Below are positions 34,901-48,200 of a stretch of DNA of 64,000 nucleotides, piece after piece. Origin of the DNA: Anaeramoeba flamelloides (lineage: Eukaryota; Metamonada; Anaeramoebidae); the NCBI GenBank assembly GCA_027625915.1, contig JANTQA010000047.1:434001-498000 (forward strand), given 5' to 3'. The notes beneath the pieces are model-generated. The model saw only the letters and a list, made by a program, of their open reading frames with translations, was not told the origin of the DNA and searched no databases. How positions within the stretch are numbered: position 1 is the stretch's first letter; every line of letters starts with the position of its first letter. The translations under genes were made by a program, and so were the position numbers.

Positions 34901-37900
34901 ATGGAAAAAAATAAAAATAAATATTATTAAAAAGATAATAAATTTCTTTAATTCATGTTTGCTGATCATTTGGAAATATTTTAATCAACAAATTAAAAAA
35001 ATAAAAGAAAATTTAAACTCAATTTATTTTTAAGGGAGTTGAAACACCATAACAACCACTAGAATTGAAATATGTGATAATTTATTAAAAATTATCTTGA
35101 TCTTTTAAGTTCTAGATTCTCCAAAAATTAAATATATATAATAAAAATGATTTAAACTTTTTATTTTACTAATATATACCATTAAAATTTCTAAGAAAAA
35201 AAAATAAATAAAAAAAGAAAATTAATTTTTGAGAAATTTATTTAATTTTTTTAGGGATATTATTTTTTAGAGATCTAAGATCATTTACTTTTTATTTCCA
35301 GAATTTATATAATATTTAGTAATTATTTTCAGATAATTTTATCAACAACTATTCTCCAAATTCAAATACCCGAGAGATCTCAAAATTCAATAATAATAAT
35401 TATTTTTTTTTCAAAATTCTACTTTAGAAAAGAGAATTCCTGTTTTTATTGGGTTTTCTTATATTAATTTTTATTTAATAGTTTCATGTCTTTTAATAAA
35501 TAATTCATTTTATTGGGTTATATAATTTTGATATTATTTAACAAATTTTTTGTTAATTAATTTTTTTTTTTTTTACCTTTCTTGAAATGTTTTAGTAATT
35601 TATTTATTATTATGAATAAAATAATAAACCACTTTTTGTTTTTATCTTATAAAAAATATCATTATATTTTCTAGATAATTCTTTTGAATTTTCATAAATA
35701 AAAAAATCTCCCAATTTAGAACTTTTAAATTATTAGATTTGTTTAAAAAGTTTCTTCAAAATATTTACTCAACCTAAACTCAAAAAAATTAACAAAATAT
35801 ACCAGAATAATAAAATCAATAAATAACTTTTTCTATTACCTTTTAAATCTTTAAAATTCATGTATTTGTGAATTTTAAAAAACACCTGTAATTCATAATA
35901 ATTATTCTTTTCTAAGTAAAAGATTAATTTATCATTTTTATTTCAATTTCTAACAATTTTTAATAAAATGTGTAATTAATTGGAATTATGAGATTATATT
36001 AGATAAGATTTAAATTACAAAACATGATATTGGTCTTCATACCAGTATTAAAAATTAATTACAATTTAATATATAGTGAATTTTCAAGTAATTTTAGCAT
36101 ATTTTAGAATTTAGAAAAATTATAATTTGGATAAATACAAAGATCTTCAAAAAAACAATTAATTTTGAAAAATAAATCAAAAGAAAGAAATTAAATCACT
36201 GATCTTATGAAAAGAGATTAATATTTTGTTTCGATTTGATTCCTGGGTTACTTGTTGACTGAACATTTACATCGACAATACTTGATATTTTGGAATAATC
36301 AATAAATATCCCAGCTTATTACAGTATTATGTTTACTACTAATAGAATATTCTGGTATAATACAAAATCATTAAATGCATTCTATATTTTTAATTCTCTT
36401 TTTTTAAAACAATCGCAGACAGAATCATTTTTTCATAACAACAGTTTTAATTCAAAATTTTTCACAATAGAGTTTTAACCTCTAATAATAGATCTAAAGA
36501 TTGTTTAGGATCTCTCTATTTTTTTTTTTTTTTTTTTGATCCAATGAACATACTGTTCCTTTTCAATTTTAGAAATAATTTAATTTGAGCAATAGTCTAA
36601 TACCAGAAGTCTACATTTTCACTTTTTTCTTAATTTTCAATAAGATCTGAAAGCTGTCTTGTTGGTTTAGTTGTAGTTTTTGTTTGATTTTTAGTTTTTA
36701 ATAGTGCTTTGTTGATAAACAATTTATTAGATTTTTTCCCAACATAAAATAAAAATACCATAATAGAATGCTGAGATAAGAACAAAAGTTAAATCATTTA
36801 ACATTTCCCAAAGTTGATAAAACAAATCAAACTTTACATTCTATTGTTGCATTTAATTTTACTTGTGAAAATTAAAATTAATAAATTATTTTTTCAACAA
36901 GTACTTTGAATACTAAAAAGTAACGAGACACAACCAAAGTAAAAAAATTTGTTTTCTAATCTTCCTAGAAAAGGTTAAAAAGTGAAAATTTTGTATTTAG
37001 GTATTTGGCTTGAAAAAGAGAAACATTTACAAAAAAAACTTTAAAAAAGTAAAAGACAATTTTAAAAAAAATAGTTAATGGAGAAAAATTATAAATGTTT
37101 AAATCGATATACATTAGTCAACTATTTTATCGTCTAGTAATTTTCAATCTAACCCAAAAAGATTATAAAATGATAGATGTTTGGATAAATAAAAAAGTCA
37201 CAAAATTTTTAAAAATTAATCCACACTCTCCTAATATAATTTATAAAACCGAAGCAAAAATTGACCAAGTAAGAATTTCTATAAATAAAAGAAGATATAA
37301 ACTCAAAAAGAAATTAGAAAATCTAGTGTTTGAAATACATATCAAAAAAAACAAAATTTTCAAAAAAAGACAACCAAAATATTAATTGGAAAGTAGAAAG
37401 TCTATAACTACTAGATGCGAATCTTAATCAATTTAGAGAAAACTTAATAATTAATAGTTCTAGATGGAAAGGTCAAGAATATTTAATATTAAATTTTCTA
37501 GAAATTTAAAATTCATTTAAATTTTTTTTTAAAAAATAGTTTTAGTTTTTGTAATTAGTTGCTCACTTACTTTTCTTATGATATGATATTTCAGTTCAAA
37601 AGTTTCTTAATTGTGATTCAAAAATTGTGTTTCCGTCTATTATTTCTTCTGATTTATTTGTTAATTAAGTTTATTTATTCAAACCGATTTATTTTAAATT
37701 AATTTCTTGATCTTATTTCTTCTGATTAAAATTAAATTGATTTTATTAATATCTATTTCTTTTTCTTTATATTTTTATATTATTGGGTAATTATAAATTC
37801 CATGGAATTAAAATCCTAATAGCCTTCAGAACTGGTCAATCAGGCATGGAGCAAATCGAAATTAAAGCACAAGGCCCAAAATGTTATTAATATTATAAAA

Positions 37901-38482
37901 AAATTTAACGATTTTTCGAAATATTTTGCAGAACAAATTGTTTCTGAGAAATTTATCAAACAGAGAGCAGCACAATTTGTAAAATGGATTAAAATTACAA
38001 CCCTCTTAAGAGAAATGAATAATTTTGATACAGTATTAGCAGTTGTCGCAGCCATCGGGTCTTCAGCTTGTTCCCGATTAAAATTTTCACAAAACGAAGT
38101 TTCAATAAAATTATGGAAAAATTTTGATCTAATCAGGGATTCTCTTACAAACGAATTCGGTTATAAAATGTATCGGCAAATGTTAGAGGAGTGTGAACTT
38201 CCTGCAATACCATATCTTGGGGTCTATCTAACAGATTTAACATTCATTTCAGATGGTAGTCCAGATACTATTGATGGTTTAATCAACTTTAGTAAACGAA
38301 AATTGTTATTTAATGTAATTAAAAAAATTAAAAAATTCCAATCTGTAAGTTATAATTTTATCGAAATTTATCAAATTACAAAATTATTAAAAAAAAGATT
38401 ATCAACAGCAACAGAAAAAAGTCTATATCTTATCTCTGTAAAACATGAACCAAGAGGTGTTCAGCGTAGTGATCTTATTTAA
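31922..38482 (+). CDS. RasGEF (RasGEFN plus catalytic domain), 5' exon(s) missing
   Basis: Exon I is ~31922-32760 and exon II 37823-38482. Exon I carries a RasGEFN module (VNNLIKHLINEKYFDENFVQ, AFLMTYHGF, NSINFLETWINNQFFDFG) and the first catalytic helix, DVKEVEFARQITLYVQQLFQ. The donor is cag/gtaact and the acceptor tag/cct, phase 0, rebuilding FQKIQPSELVNQAWSK, which matches the SOS-type QPSEL motif. Exon II supplies LLREMNNFDTVLAVVAAIGS, IPYLGVYLTDLTFISDGSPD and LINFSKRKLLFNVIKKIKKF. The protein should load GTP onto a Ras-family GTPase. Exon I is open upstream to 31906 with coding-like content (DDDDVNVWDGGEGD) but no ATG before 32149, so it is probably spliced from an upstream exon (AG at 31920-31921 or 31932-31933). 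The C-terminus follows the catalytic domain closely. Confidence 0.8.
34357..34904 (-). mobile_element. Family B element, copy B2
   Basis: The reverse complement starts ccatttttcccctagctgaa and ends atttacacttcttccatcaa, aligning with B1 throughout. The tail again matches the LINE 3' end. Confidence 0.65.
36975..37509 (+). mobile_element. LINE relic (RT thumb region)
   Basis: ILYLGIWLEKEKHLQKKL (~36987-37040) matches the motif that follows the RT active site in the other LINE relics. A frame at 37095-37385 (RLVIFNLTQKDYKMIDVWIN) is typical of the region after the palm. A further piece with LLDANLNQFRENLIINSSRW lies at ~37420-37500. Stops separate the pieces, so it is a broken fragment in the RasGEF intron. 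Confidence 0.6.
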
Positions 38483-38954
38483 TTTATTTTTTGATTTTTT
38501 TTTTTAAAAACTTTTTTGAAAATAAAATCAAGGAGATATTTTTTTTATTTCTAAATTTTTGATTATCATCTATTTTTTATAAAGACCTGGCATCTTTTAG
38601 AATTGGTAAATGTATTATATTTTGTTGTTTGTAGTTTTAGTATAAATTGGGAGCTAGAGGAAGAGATTGAAACAATTTTTATTCTTTATTTTTTTTGCGT
38701 TTTTTTTTTATGTTTTTTTTTTTTTGGAAATTTTAATTACCAACAATTCTGATCAGTTGAGATATAATAAAAGATAACAGAAAAGTGTGTCTATAACAAC
38801 AAGAAATGTTGTGATATGCCAAATTACAAAACGATAAAATCTTGATCCTTCAAGATTGTCTTTAATGTTTAATCTTTTTTTATAACAGTTGTTTTTGATA
38901 AAGTAACACTATACCCAAAGAGGAAGAAATAAAGGTTTTATAACATTATATATA

Positions 38955-39000
<46 letters not shown>

Positions 39001-41685
39001 TTGGATTAATATATAACTTTGTTTAATCTGGTAAAATAAACAAAATATTTCTATTGTAAGTTATAGCTATTTCAGTTTTAAACAAAAAAAATAGGAAATT
39101 TAACTTATAGGGGTTTTCAAAATAAATTATAGATAAACTATTTTGCTTGAAATTTTAAGTCAGACAATTAATTGAAACCCCTTATTCAACAATTTATTAA
39201 ACGATTTTTTTTATTTTTTTCTTTTAATCAACGAGAAAAACATCTTCATTTCAAAAATTATAATTAACGTTTATTTAGTTTTTGATTCAATCTAATATAT
39301 TTTTTAAAATATCAGGTTTTTTAAATTATACGAATTTCAAAATGAATTATTAATAAGATGAAATGATTAGTTGTTCTTGGATAGAAAAAAATATATAATC
39401 CTAATTTCAAAATTAGGGGTAATTTTTTTTTTTTATTATATTTTTCTTTTTTTCATTTTCCTTTTGAAAAAATAAAATGATAAAACTATCTTTTTATTTA
39501 TTAGTCTAGATTTGTTATTATCTCTAAGTACTTTAGTAAAATATATTATTATTCAAAAAAAAATTCAAAAATAAATTTAGATAATGAAAATTCGGATTAT
39601 CAAAATAAAATTATAACTTTGAGGTGAGTTTACAAACTTGAAAACATTTTTTTAAATATATTTATCAAAATCAGACAGGCATTAAGATTAAATAATTTTA
39701 TGATACAAATATGTTCAAATCACAAAAACTGGTGAGAATTAGATTTGACTATATAGTGTGGATTTTTAAAATTCATGGGATACAAAATTAGAGTGTTACA
39801 TTGAGGAACTATATGTATAATTTTATTCTTCAAAAAATGACAAATTTGGAATTAGTCCGATTTGGTAATACAAAAAATTCAACTTTTAAAGTACAAACTT
39901 TTAATCAAATTTAAGGTTCAAAAAAATTTCAAATTCTAGTAAAATAATTTTTTTAAAAGAAAATTCCAAAAAATATAGTTTTAATTTAAGATTTATTATT
40001 CTTTAAATTACATTCAATGTTTGTGATTTAAAAGTGGAAATGAATGTATTAAAATAAAACATGCAGAAAGTTTAATACCTATCCCAAAATAAAATATATG
40101 TTTCTAATTTATAGAGGATATATACATTAATCTATCAAAGAAAAAGATAACATAGAATAAGTAGATCGGGTATTGTTTTCTTATCGTTCTACAATTAAAA
40201 AGGAAAGTCTTAAAATGAAGAATCAAACTGTAATTTTTCTCAAAATATAAAGTTAATTGTGGTAAATATTTTGAATTCTTCCAAAAAAAATAATGAAAAT
40301 TCTAAAAAAAATTGAAAAAATTACTCAAAAATTTGAACTAATTTCTTTAATAATTGAAATTTTCTTAAAATAACATGGAGTTTACCTTCAAAATTGATTG
40401 GAAGTTAGTTATAGAATTGTTAAGTTAATTATATCCTAAACTGGAACAAGAAAGAAAAAAAAGTACATTTGTTTTATTTTGAAATATATGGTTTAGAGTA
40501 AGAACATGTGTTTTTTTGATTACTCTAATGAAAAGGGAAAAAAAGTATGTAAAATCCAGAAATTATAATGAGTTTTTGAAAAAAAAGGTAAATTTATAAT
40601 CAATTTTTTTTTTTATTGATTTTATGAATAGTTCTTTCGAAATATTTTCCAAGTGTAGTTGTATACTTGAATTAAACTGTCAGATGATTGAAAATAATTT
40701 AGAAATAATTTTTAAAAGGGAAAATTTAAGTGGTACACTTTTATTGTTAAATTCTAAATGTCGACTGAAAAATCGTTTTATATCCCAATGAAAAATTTTT
40801 AAATTTAAAACCAAGAATTTAAACATAACAGATATCTTTGAATCTACATTCTGTTATTTCAACTAATATGTTGTTAGATCATAACAAGAGTAGATTTTAG
40901 TTGTTGAATACCTTCAGTTCCACTTTTTAAATACACAAACTTTGAACGGGAATTAAGATACAAAAAAATTTTTCAAATTAAGGTTCATTTTTCAATTTTA
41001 TTTTTATGTAGATTATTGTTCTCAAATTCAAAAAATGTACCTTAATTTGAGATTTTTTTGTATCTTAAATTTTTTTAAATGTTTATGCCTTAAAAGTGGA
41101 ACTGGTTTTATTTGAATTTCAGATTAATTCAACTTGAAAAGTTAAAATGATGTCTACTATTTATACAAAATAAACCAAACAAAATTTTTCATTCAGCTCT
41201 TGGAAAAAAAGTTTTTAAATCCATATAATATTTCAAATTATTAATTCTGAAATCAGTTTAAATTCTTAATTTCCTCTTTTTAGAATTGAGGACTTTGATG
41301 TTTGATTTTTAATTCTTTAGATGTGAGGTATTTTTAAAATGCTGAATGAAAATTTTGAACTTTTTTTTTATAATTAATAGTAATATGTCAAATGGAGGAA
41401 TGGTGAATATAAATTGTCTGATTTTAAATCATTTTACAATTTTTATAACAATAGGAAAAAAAAGTAAATAACCTTATCAAATTTTTCTTTTATCAAAATT
41501 CTAAATTATTTGTCGAAAAATAAATTGATTTTTGGAAAAAATTCAGAATTACAGGGTCATAGAATTCAAAAAGGAAGTGAGGATTTCCCAATTATATCTC
41601 AATTTTTGGAATCAAGGATTTATTTCATTTTTTTTAACTTTATACTTTTCGATTGAATCGTAATCGAATCTCAACATTAGACACA
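38483..41685. other. Intergenic interval with (TA)n and families G and H
   Basis: A ~42-bp TA microsatellite lies at ~38957-38998. Family G copies are at ~39877-40042 and 40915-41104, with a family H copy at ~40060-40530 between them. No gene is supported. Confidence 0.55.
40915..41104. mobile_element. Family G foldback element, copy G1
   Basis: Two ~70-bp arms form an inverted repeat with ends CAGTTCCACTTTTTAAA and CTTAAAAGTGGAACTG. Both arms carry an aaattaagg / ccttaattt block. Other copies are G2 at 61740-61930, a decayed G3 at ~39877-40042 and a half copy near 4760-4846. Confidence 0.7.
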
Positions 41686-44600
41686 ATGTTTACAACACTT
41701 CACAAAAATGGAAAAAAGGAAACAACTGAACAGAAGGGGCCAGTCCCACAAGAATCAGACTATACCTTTACTCAAAACGAAAAAGTAATTACCATCACAA
41801 TAAATGTGCCACTTGGTACCCATTTAACAGATCTCTATTTCGAATTCAAAGAGTACTGCCTCCGCGTGGGGTTATTGGGACAAAAGCCAATTATTGAAGG
41901 GAAATTTTTTAATAATATCGACACTAACAAAGTCTCTTACTCCTTAGTGGAGTCCAACCGTGTAGTAATCACATTAGAGATGTTTGTCAGCGAAAATTGG
42001 CCTGTCCTTGTTATTGGGCCAAACAACTATAAGATAGATCCTCATTCAAGATTTTTATTGGCAAAGTTTGCAGAGTCCGAAGGCGACTTAAGCTCTGCCT
42101 TTCGGTGGCTGTTGCAAGCTGCAGAAGAAGGACACTTCCAAAGCATCTTTAGGGTTGCAACAATCTACACAACAGATACTCGCTATCCTGTTCAAGTAGA
42201 CAATGAAAAGGCTCTCAAGTATTGGAAAATAGCAGCAAAAACTGGTCAAGGTGAATCACTCTTTATGTAATTCTCAATTCCTCTTTTGAAATTTTTTAAT
42301 AATGTTTTTTGTTGTTGCTTTTTGTATTTTTTCATTTTTTTTTGTTTTTTAAAAAATTTTCGTGAACCCCAAATTAGAAAAACAAACACAAACACAACTA
42401 ACCTGAAAAAAGTATGTCAATACAGCGAAATTTAAAAGATTCTTTTTTTTTTTTTTTTTTTTTTTTGTGTGTAATAATGAATCTATCTAAGCACTTGGTG
42501 AAATGAAAATATCGTATTTCCAGAAATTAGCCTTTCTCAAAGATCACCAAACTCTGAACGAAAATAAATCTGATCTAATATTTTTTACCCAAACAACCAT
42601 TTTCATTCCAACTTCACTTTTCTTATTCTTCAAAAATTGACAAGAGAATTATTTTTTGAAATCTAATTCATTTGGAACCAAATTTAACTACGGCGTTTGT
42701 AATTCAATTTTAATTATTTTGTGTATTTTAGAGAGGCTTGAGGTTGGCAATTCTCACCAAATTTTTATTCAATGAGAAACAAAAAAAAGAATTTTTTTTC
42801 AAAATTCAGATTCACTCATTTCTGTATTTCTAAATTTCTGTTGTTTCTGGTATCTCAAAAAATGAAAAAGAGGGTTATAAACAAAGTGTTTTTTGAGAAA
42901 ATTTAAACACCTCGGGGCACTGCTGAGAAGTTTCTATTGTTTATTTTTAATATGTGAGTTAAGTTAAGAGGGTTTCAAAATTTATTCTAAAAGGCTAAAA
43001 TGGAGGAATATTGCAAAAATTAAGGGACAAATAATTCTTTGCTATTTTCAAGCACGTTAAAATTTGTTAAAAACACGAAAAATCATTTCATAATGTACAA
43101 AATATTTCAAAATCCTCATTTCCCAAATGAAAGATCCATTTTTTTCTTATTCTCAACAAAAGTGTAAAAATTAAGCCTTAAAAAATTATGTTTTTTTTTT
43201 GAAAAAAATTGATTTTTGGGATAAGTGTGCATAAATAAACTACTCCACGTTTTTAAATTTTATTTTCATTAGATCTTTTAATCCAAATTTCCTAATAACT
43301 TTTTCACATAACCGTTAATTCAACCTAATTTGTATTGAAACTAACAATTATTTTTTGTGAGAACCAATACAACAAACAAAAATAAACCAAATGTTTTGAG
43401 AGTATTTGGTAATGGAAATTCTGTCAAAAAATCAAATAGAGCAAATACTATCCTCGAAAGCGTTATTGGGAACTTGAATTCAAGAAAAAAAAGCAAAAAG
43501 AACTCATAGAAAATCACAATTCCTTTATAAGAATTATTAGATTTGTGTAGACAACAAGGTACAATCCAAGTTAACTAATGATCAAAACTCATAGCTAATG
43601 CGATCTTGAAAAGTTAGAGTTAATTATTGAGAGTGTTTGAAATGATCATCATTTTTAGGCATGAAAATCTTGATTATTTTTTTTTTTTTCATTCTCACAA
43701 TTCTTCGTAAGGTTGTACGAGTTTAAAAATCAAAATTTCTTCTGGAATTTTTCCTTAAAAATACACATAAAATGATTTTTTGATCCTAATTGCAGAATAT
43801 TCCAACCAAAATCCCTTCACAATTTAAATGAGATTGGGTCAAAAAGTTTTTAGACAATTTGGTCAATGCAGATACAGTCGTTAAAATCTCATTTTGTCTT
43901 TTATCAATTGTATCAAATATTGTTCCAAGTTTTTTTTAGATTTTGGGGTTTATTTTTCAGGATTTAGTGTTAAAAAACACTTAATCTATCAAAGAGTTGA
44001 TTTTGATGTGAACTAAATTTGGAACTTCTAATTCAAAGAGTATCTAAAATAGATCCATTAATTAGAAGAATTTTAAACTCAATTTAGTTTTTTAAGATAA
44101 AACGAATTAAATGAAGAATAAAGAAAGTATTGAAATAAAAAATAAAGAATTTAAAAATAAATTAAAGAAATAACTTTTGGTTATTGGATCCATGTTGAAT
44201 TTACGCGTTGGTGATTGTTAGAGATTATTTGGATTTGAGCTCCATTTTCCTAATATAGTGTGTTGATTCATATTGGTCAAAAAGTATTCTATTGTAATGT
44301 AATAGATTTCTTTTGTGTTCATTTTTCCCAGTAATACATCTTTATATCTTCTTTTGCAATGATCTTGAAGTCAAAATCTTGAATTTTTTTGAGGTAATTT
44401 TTTGGCTGTAAGTATAGCATGCGAAAATTTGCAAGTTATGTCAACTCCCAATTTTTTCTGTTATCTTCTAGTTTTTTAATATTTTTTACAGTTCCACATA
44501 TAAAATATTTCAATATCATCAATTCTTTTTTCTGATGTAGCATTATGTACATATTTTGGATTTTACTCCTTTTTTCCGTCTGTATGTGTATCTATTCAGA

Positions 44601-45160
44601 ACATTTGTGAAGGAGTTCATTTTGAATCGAGTTGTTGATGATTTCTAGTTTAGGTATGGCTGGGTTTCTGCTGAAGTTGTCTGGAAATTGTGAGATTTTG
44701 AGGTATTTTTTTATTTTCCAGCATTCATCTTCTTGTGATGATTCAGCTTTGTCATTTATGGATTTGATGTGAGTTTTATGGGGTTGATCTGATTTCTTCT
44801 TCTTAATGCTCTCCCAATCAATGTTCTCTATCATGTACATTTTCAAGTCTTCTGCTGGGTAATCCAGTTTTGGGTGTCTTAATTTCTTGATGAAATAAAC
44901 TTTCAAACTTTATTACCATGTGTTGTGTGGATTCAATTTTTTTTTACCAATTTGAGAATGTCTGTTGGTGGTGGCTTTTTGTACTTTTATTATGGTTTGA
45001 ATTTTTAGTTAATCCAAGTATATCATCTGATTGATATCTGTCTGGGTTTGATTAAAAATGTATAATCCATATGGTACTTGGGGGTAAAATGACTGCTTTG
45101 AATAGTTAAATTTTGAGCGCATTTAAGAGTTTTGCGTATCTATGTATATATATATGTGTG

Positions 45161-45201
<41 letters not shown>

Positions 45202-48200
45202 CTGGAGAAGCTCTCCTCGGTTTTTTTCAATTTTTTTTTGATATGTGTTTTTTTATTAAGCCATATACCCAGATATTTAATTTCTTTTCGTATTTTTGGT
45301 TTTCTATTCTGATTTATCGTCATTTACCTTAAGGTTATATTTGGTGATAATTTGATTTAGATTTGTTTGCGTAGAGTCTTGTATTTTCTGTAGTAATTCA
45401 CCTTCCATTATTAAAATTAAATCATCTGTATACATTTGAGTGTGTAAATATCGGAATGATCACATAAAAAAAATGTATTGTTCAATTAGTTGAAATTTCT
45501 ACCAACAATTATTGATCGATCAAAGGTTAGATACCATCAACTTACTTTATTTGAGTTTTTCATTTAAACAACTCAACTTTAACCAAATATCAATCATTCA
45601 AGAAAATTTTTCCAATCAAATGGAACAGGTTACATAATTGAAAAAATTAAATGAAAACAAAAAAAATGATAAAAATATTTTTATAATATCAAAAATATTT
45701 CCAAATTGAATGAAATTGCAATATTATTTTCCTTTTAAACTGTTTTAGCAGTGCCAAAAAAAAAAAATGAATTTTCGTTCAGTTACATTAACGAACTGCA
45801 ATTTCATTATTTCAGACTATTTTTTCATTCAGCATATATCATACCATATTGTTTCCTTTTTTCAGGCAGAAGCTAAATCCCATTCCAAAAATTTGGACAC
45901 TTCAAAAATCAGAAATAGGCAAAAAAAAACTCAATTTATTATATTTTTCCAAACGTAATATAAAACAGCATTTAAGTTACCCAGCATTAATGTTTTTATA
46001 AGGTAATCATTTTAATCCAAATAAAAGTAAACGAAAAAAAATAAAAATCATTGTGTCCAAAATAATGAAACGAACTGAACAAAAAAAATGTATTGGTAAA
46101 TTTGTTGAAATTTTAAAAACAATTGTTGATCGATAAAATTTTAAGATACCATCTACTAATTGTGTGTGATTTTTCTATTTAACAAGCTCAACACTAACCT
46201 TTTATCAACAATTGAAAAAAAATGACCAGATCTAACGAAACAGATTACTTAACTATAAAAAAGGAAATGAAAACAAAACAAAACAGACAAAAAATGAAAT
46301 AGTCTGCAAAATCAAAATTATTTCCAAATTGAATGTAAAGTGTATTATTGTTATTTTTTCAACTGTTTAGGCTGTGTCCAGATTTTTGGAATTTAGTTTA
46401 TATTAACCAAGTATAAATTTTCCTCTAATTTCAAAAAGTTGTTCTGAAAATGAGGTGTATTGATCTTAGGTGGTACCTTTAGGTCAATAATTGTTCTCTC
46501 ACTTAGGAACAAAATAACAACTTTCTTTTATCTTGTGGTGTTTACTGAATTTATTACATCATTATATCCTCCAAATCAAAGCAATAAGTATAGGCATTTA
46601 AAAGGGATTTTCTCTTGATAAAAATTAGAAATATTTATATGAAATAATCATTTGTGAAAAAAAGTGAAAAAGGAAAAAAATTTCAACTCAATTTTTAATT
46701 GGAAACTAAACATTTAATGAAAAAAAACAAATCTGATCAATGAAAAAACCAAAAATTTGAAATATTTTTGTTATTATGAGAATGAATTCTCACTAGTTTT
46801 TGTTTTTTTTTTTTTGATTTTGAATTTTCTTTTTTTAAAAGAAAAGAAGGAATTAGAATTCACAAAAAATATACACAAAGCATTTGAAAATATTTTATTT
46901 GGGGAATAATTTTTTGAAATGTTTTTATTCATAAAGTGTTTGAATTGAAATTATACTTCATATATATCCTTTTTTTTAATCTTCTCACAAAACACTTTTT
47001 AGAAAAATTTATTTTAACAATTTGAAATTTTATTTTACAAATTTGAAATTTTATTTTAAAACTCTGAAATTTGATTACATTGTTATAATACAATAAGTTG
47101 TCATATATTCCATGTATTTTTTCTTCTGCAAACACAATAAATTTCATAATAATTAATATTTTACTATTTCTTATTTTAATTTTTTGTTCTTTCATGGATT
47201 TTAAAAAAATATATCTATAAATAATAAAACATCAAAATTCTTTAAAAATAAAATAATTTGAAGGCTTATTAATTTTATAAATTTTCAAAATAATAATAAT
47301 AAATTTCAACATAAACTAAAATTCAAAATTTTCCACACAGTTAAAACAGTTCAAAGAATCATAATAATACAATTTCATTCAAAATTGGAAATAATTTTAA
47401 TTTTTATAAAAATATGAAAATCATTTTTTCATCTTTTAGTTTTTTTGTTTTACATTTCATTTTTTGAATTACGTAACTTGTTTTGTTAGATCGAGATTTT
47501 TTTTTCAACAATTAATTTTAGGTTAAAGTTGAGTTGTTCAAAATAGAAGAACTCAAATAAAATTAGTTGGGAGTATCTAACCATTTTATCAATCCATAAT
47601 ACTAATAAAACTTAAACAAATTTAACAATGAATTTTTTTATTTGGATCCCTCTTAAATTTTTAACACACCGATAATTAATGTGTATTAATAATTATTTAT
47701 TTTTTTGTTTTGTGAGTATTGTAATTTATAAACAATTGTTAAACATTCCAATTAGTGAATCGTTTTAATTGGGTATTTCTTCGATAATTTATAAAATAAG
47801 ATTTTTTTTTTTCAAAAATTGAATTTTGCTATGTTAAAATTTTTGAATTGGAGTTTATAATACATTATTTCTATTAATTGCATTGAACTCGTTATCAAAC
47901 AGCTTTTAATTATGGCAATTTGAAAATGAAAAAATAAATTGTTTTTTCAAAATAAAATTAAAAATAAACTCTTTTTCAAAAAAAAGTTCACAGAAAATTT
48001 CAAGAATTATTCATAATTGAAATAAATTAATTGTAGTCTCATTCTAAAATCTAAGAAACTCTTTAAAAAATATAAAAAAACACTCAACTAAATATTTAAA
48101 ACTCATTAAAACAAAACAATCAAAATTAAAATTAAATATTTGAAAAATTGATGTGCACTTTTATTTGAAATGAGAAATCTCGTTTTGTAAATTGTAAAGA

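Larger units (their letters stand above)
32761..37822 (+). other. 5.06-kb intron of the RasGEF gene
   Basis: It starts gtaact and ends aatag. It holds a 22-bp imperfect hairpin (33047-33072 with 33105-33126), a reversed family B element (34357-34904) and a LINE relic (~36975-37509). The remainder is A+T-rich with poly(A)/poly(T) runs. Confidence 0.8.
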
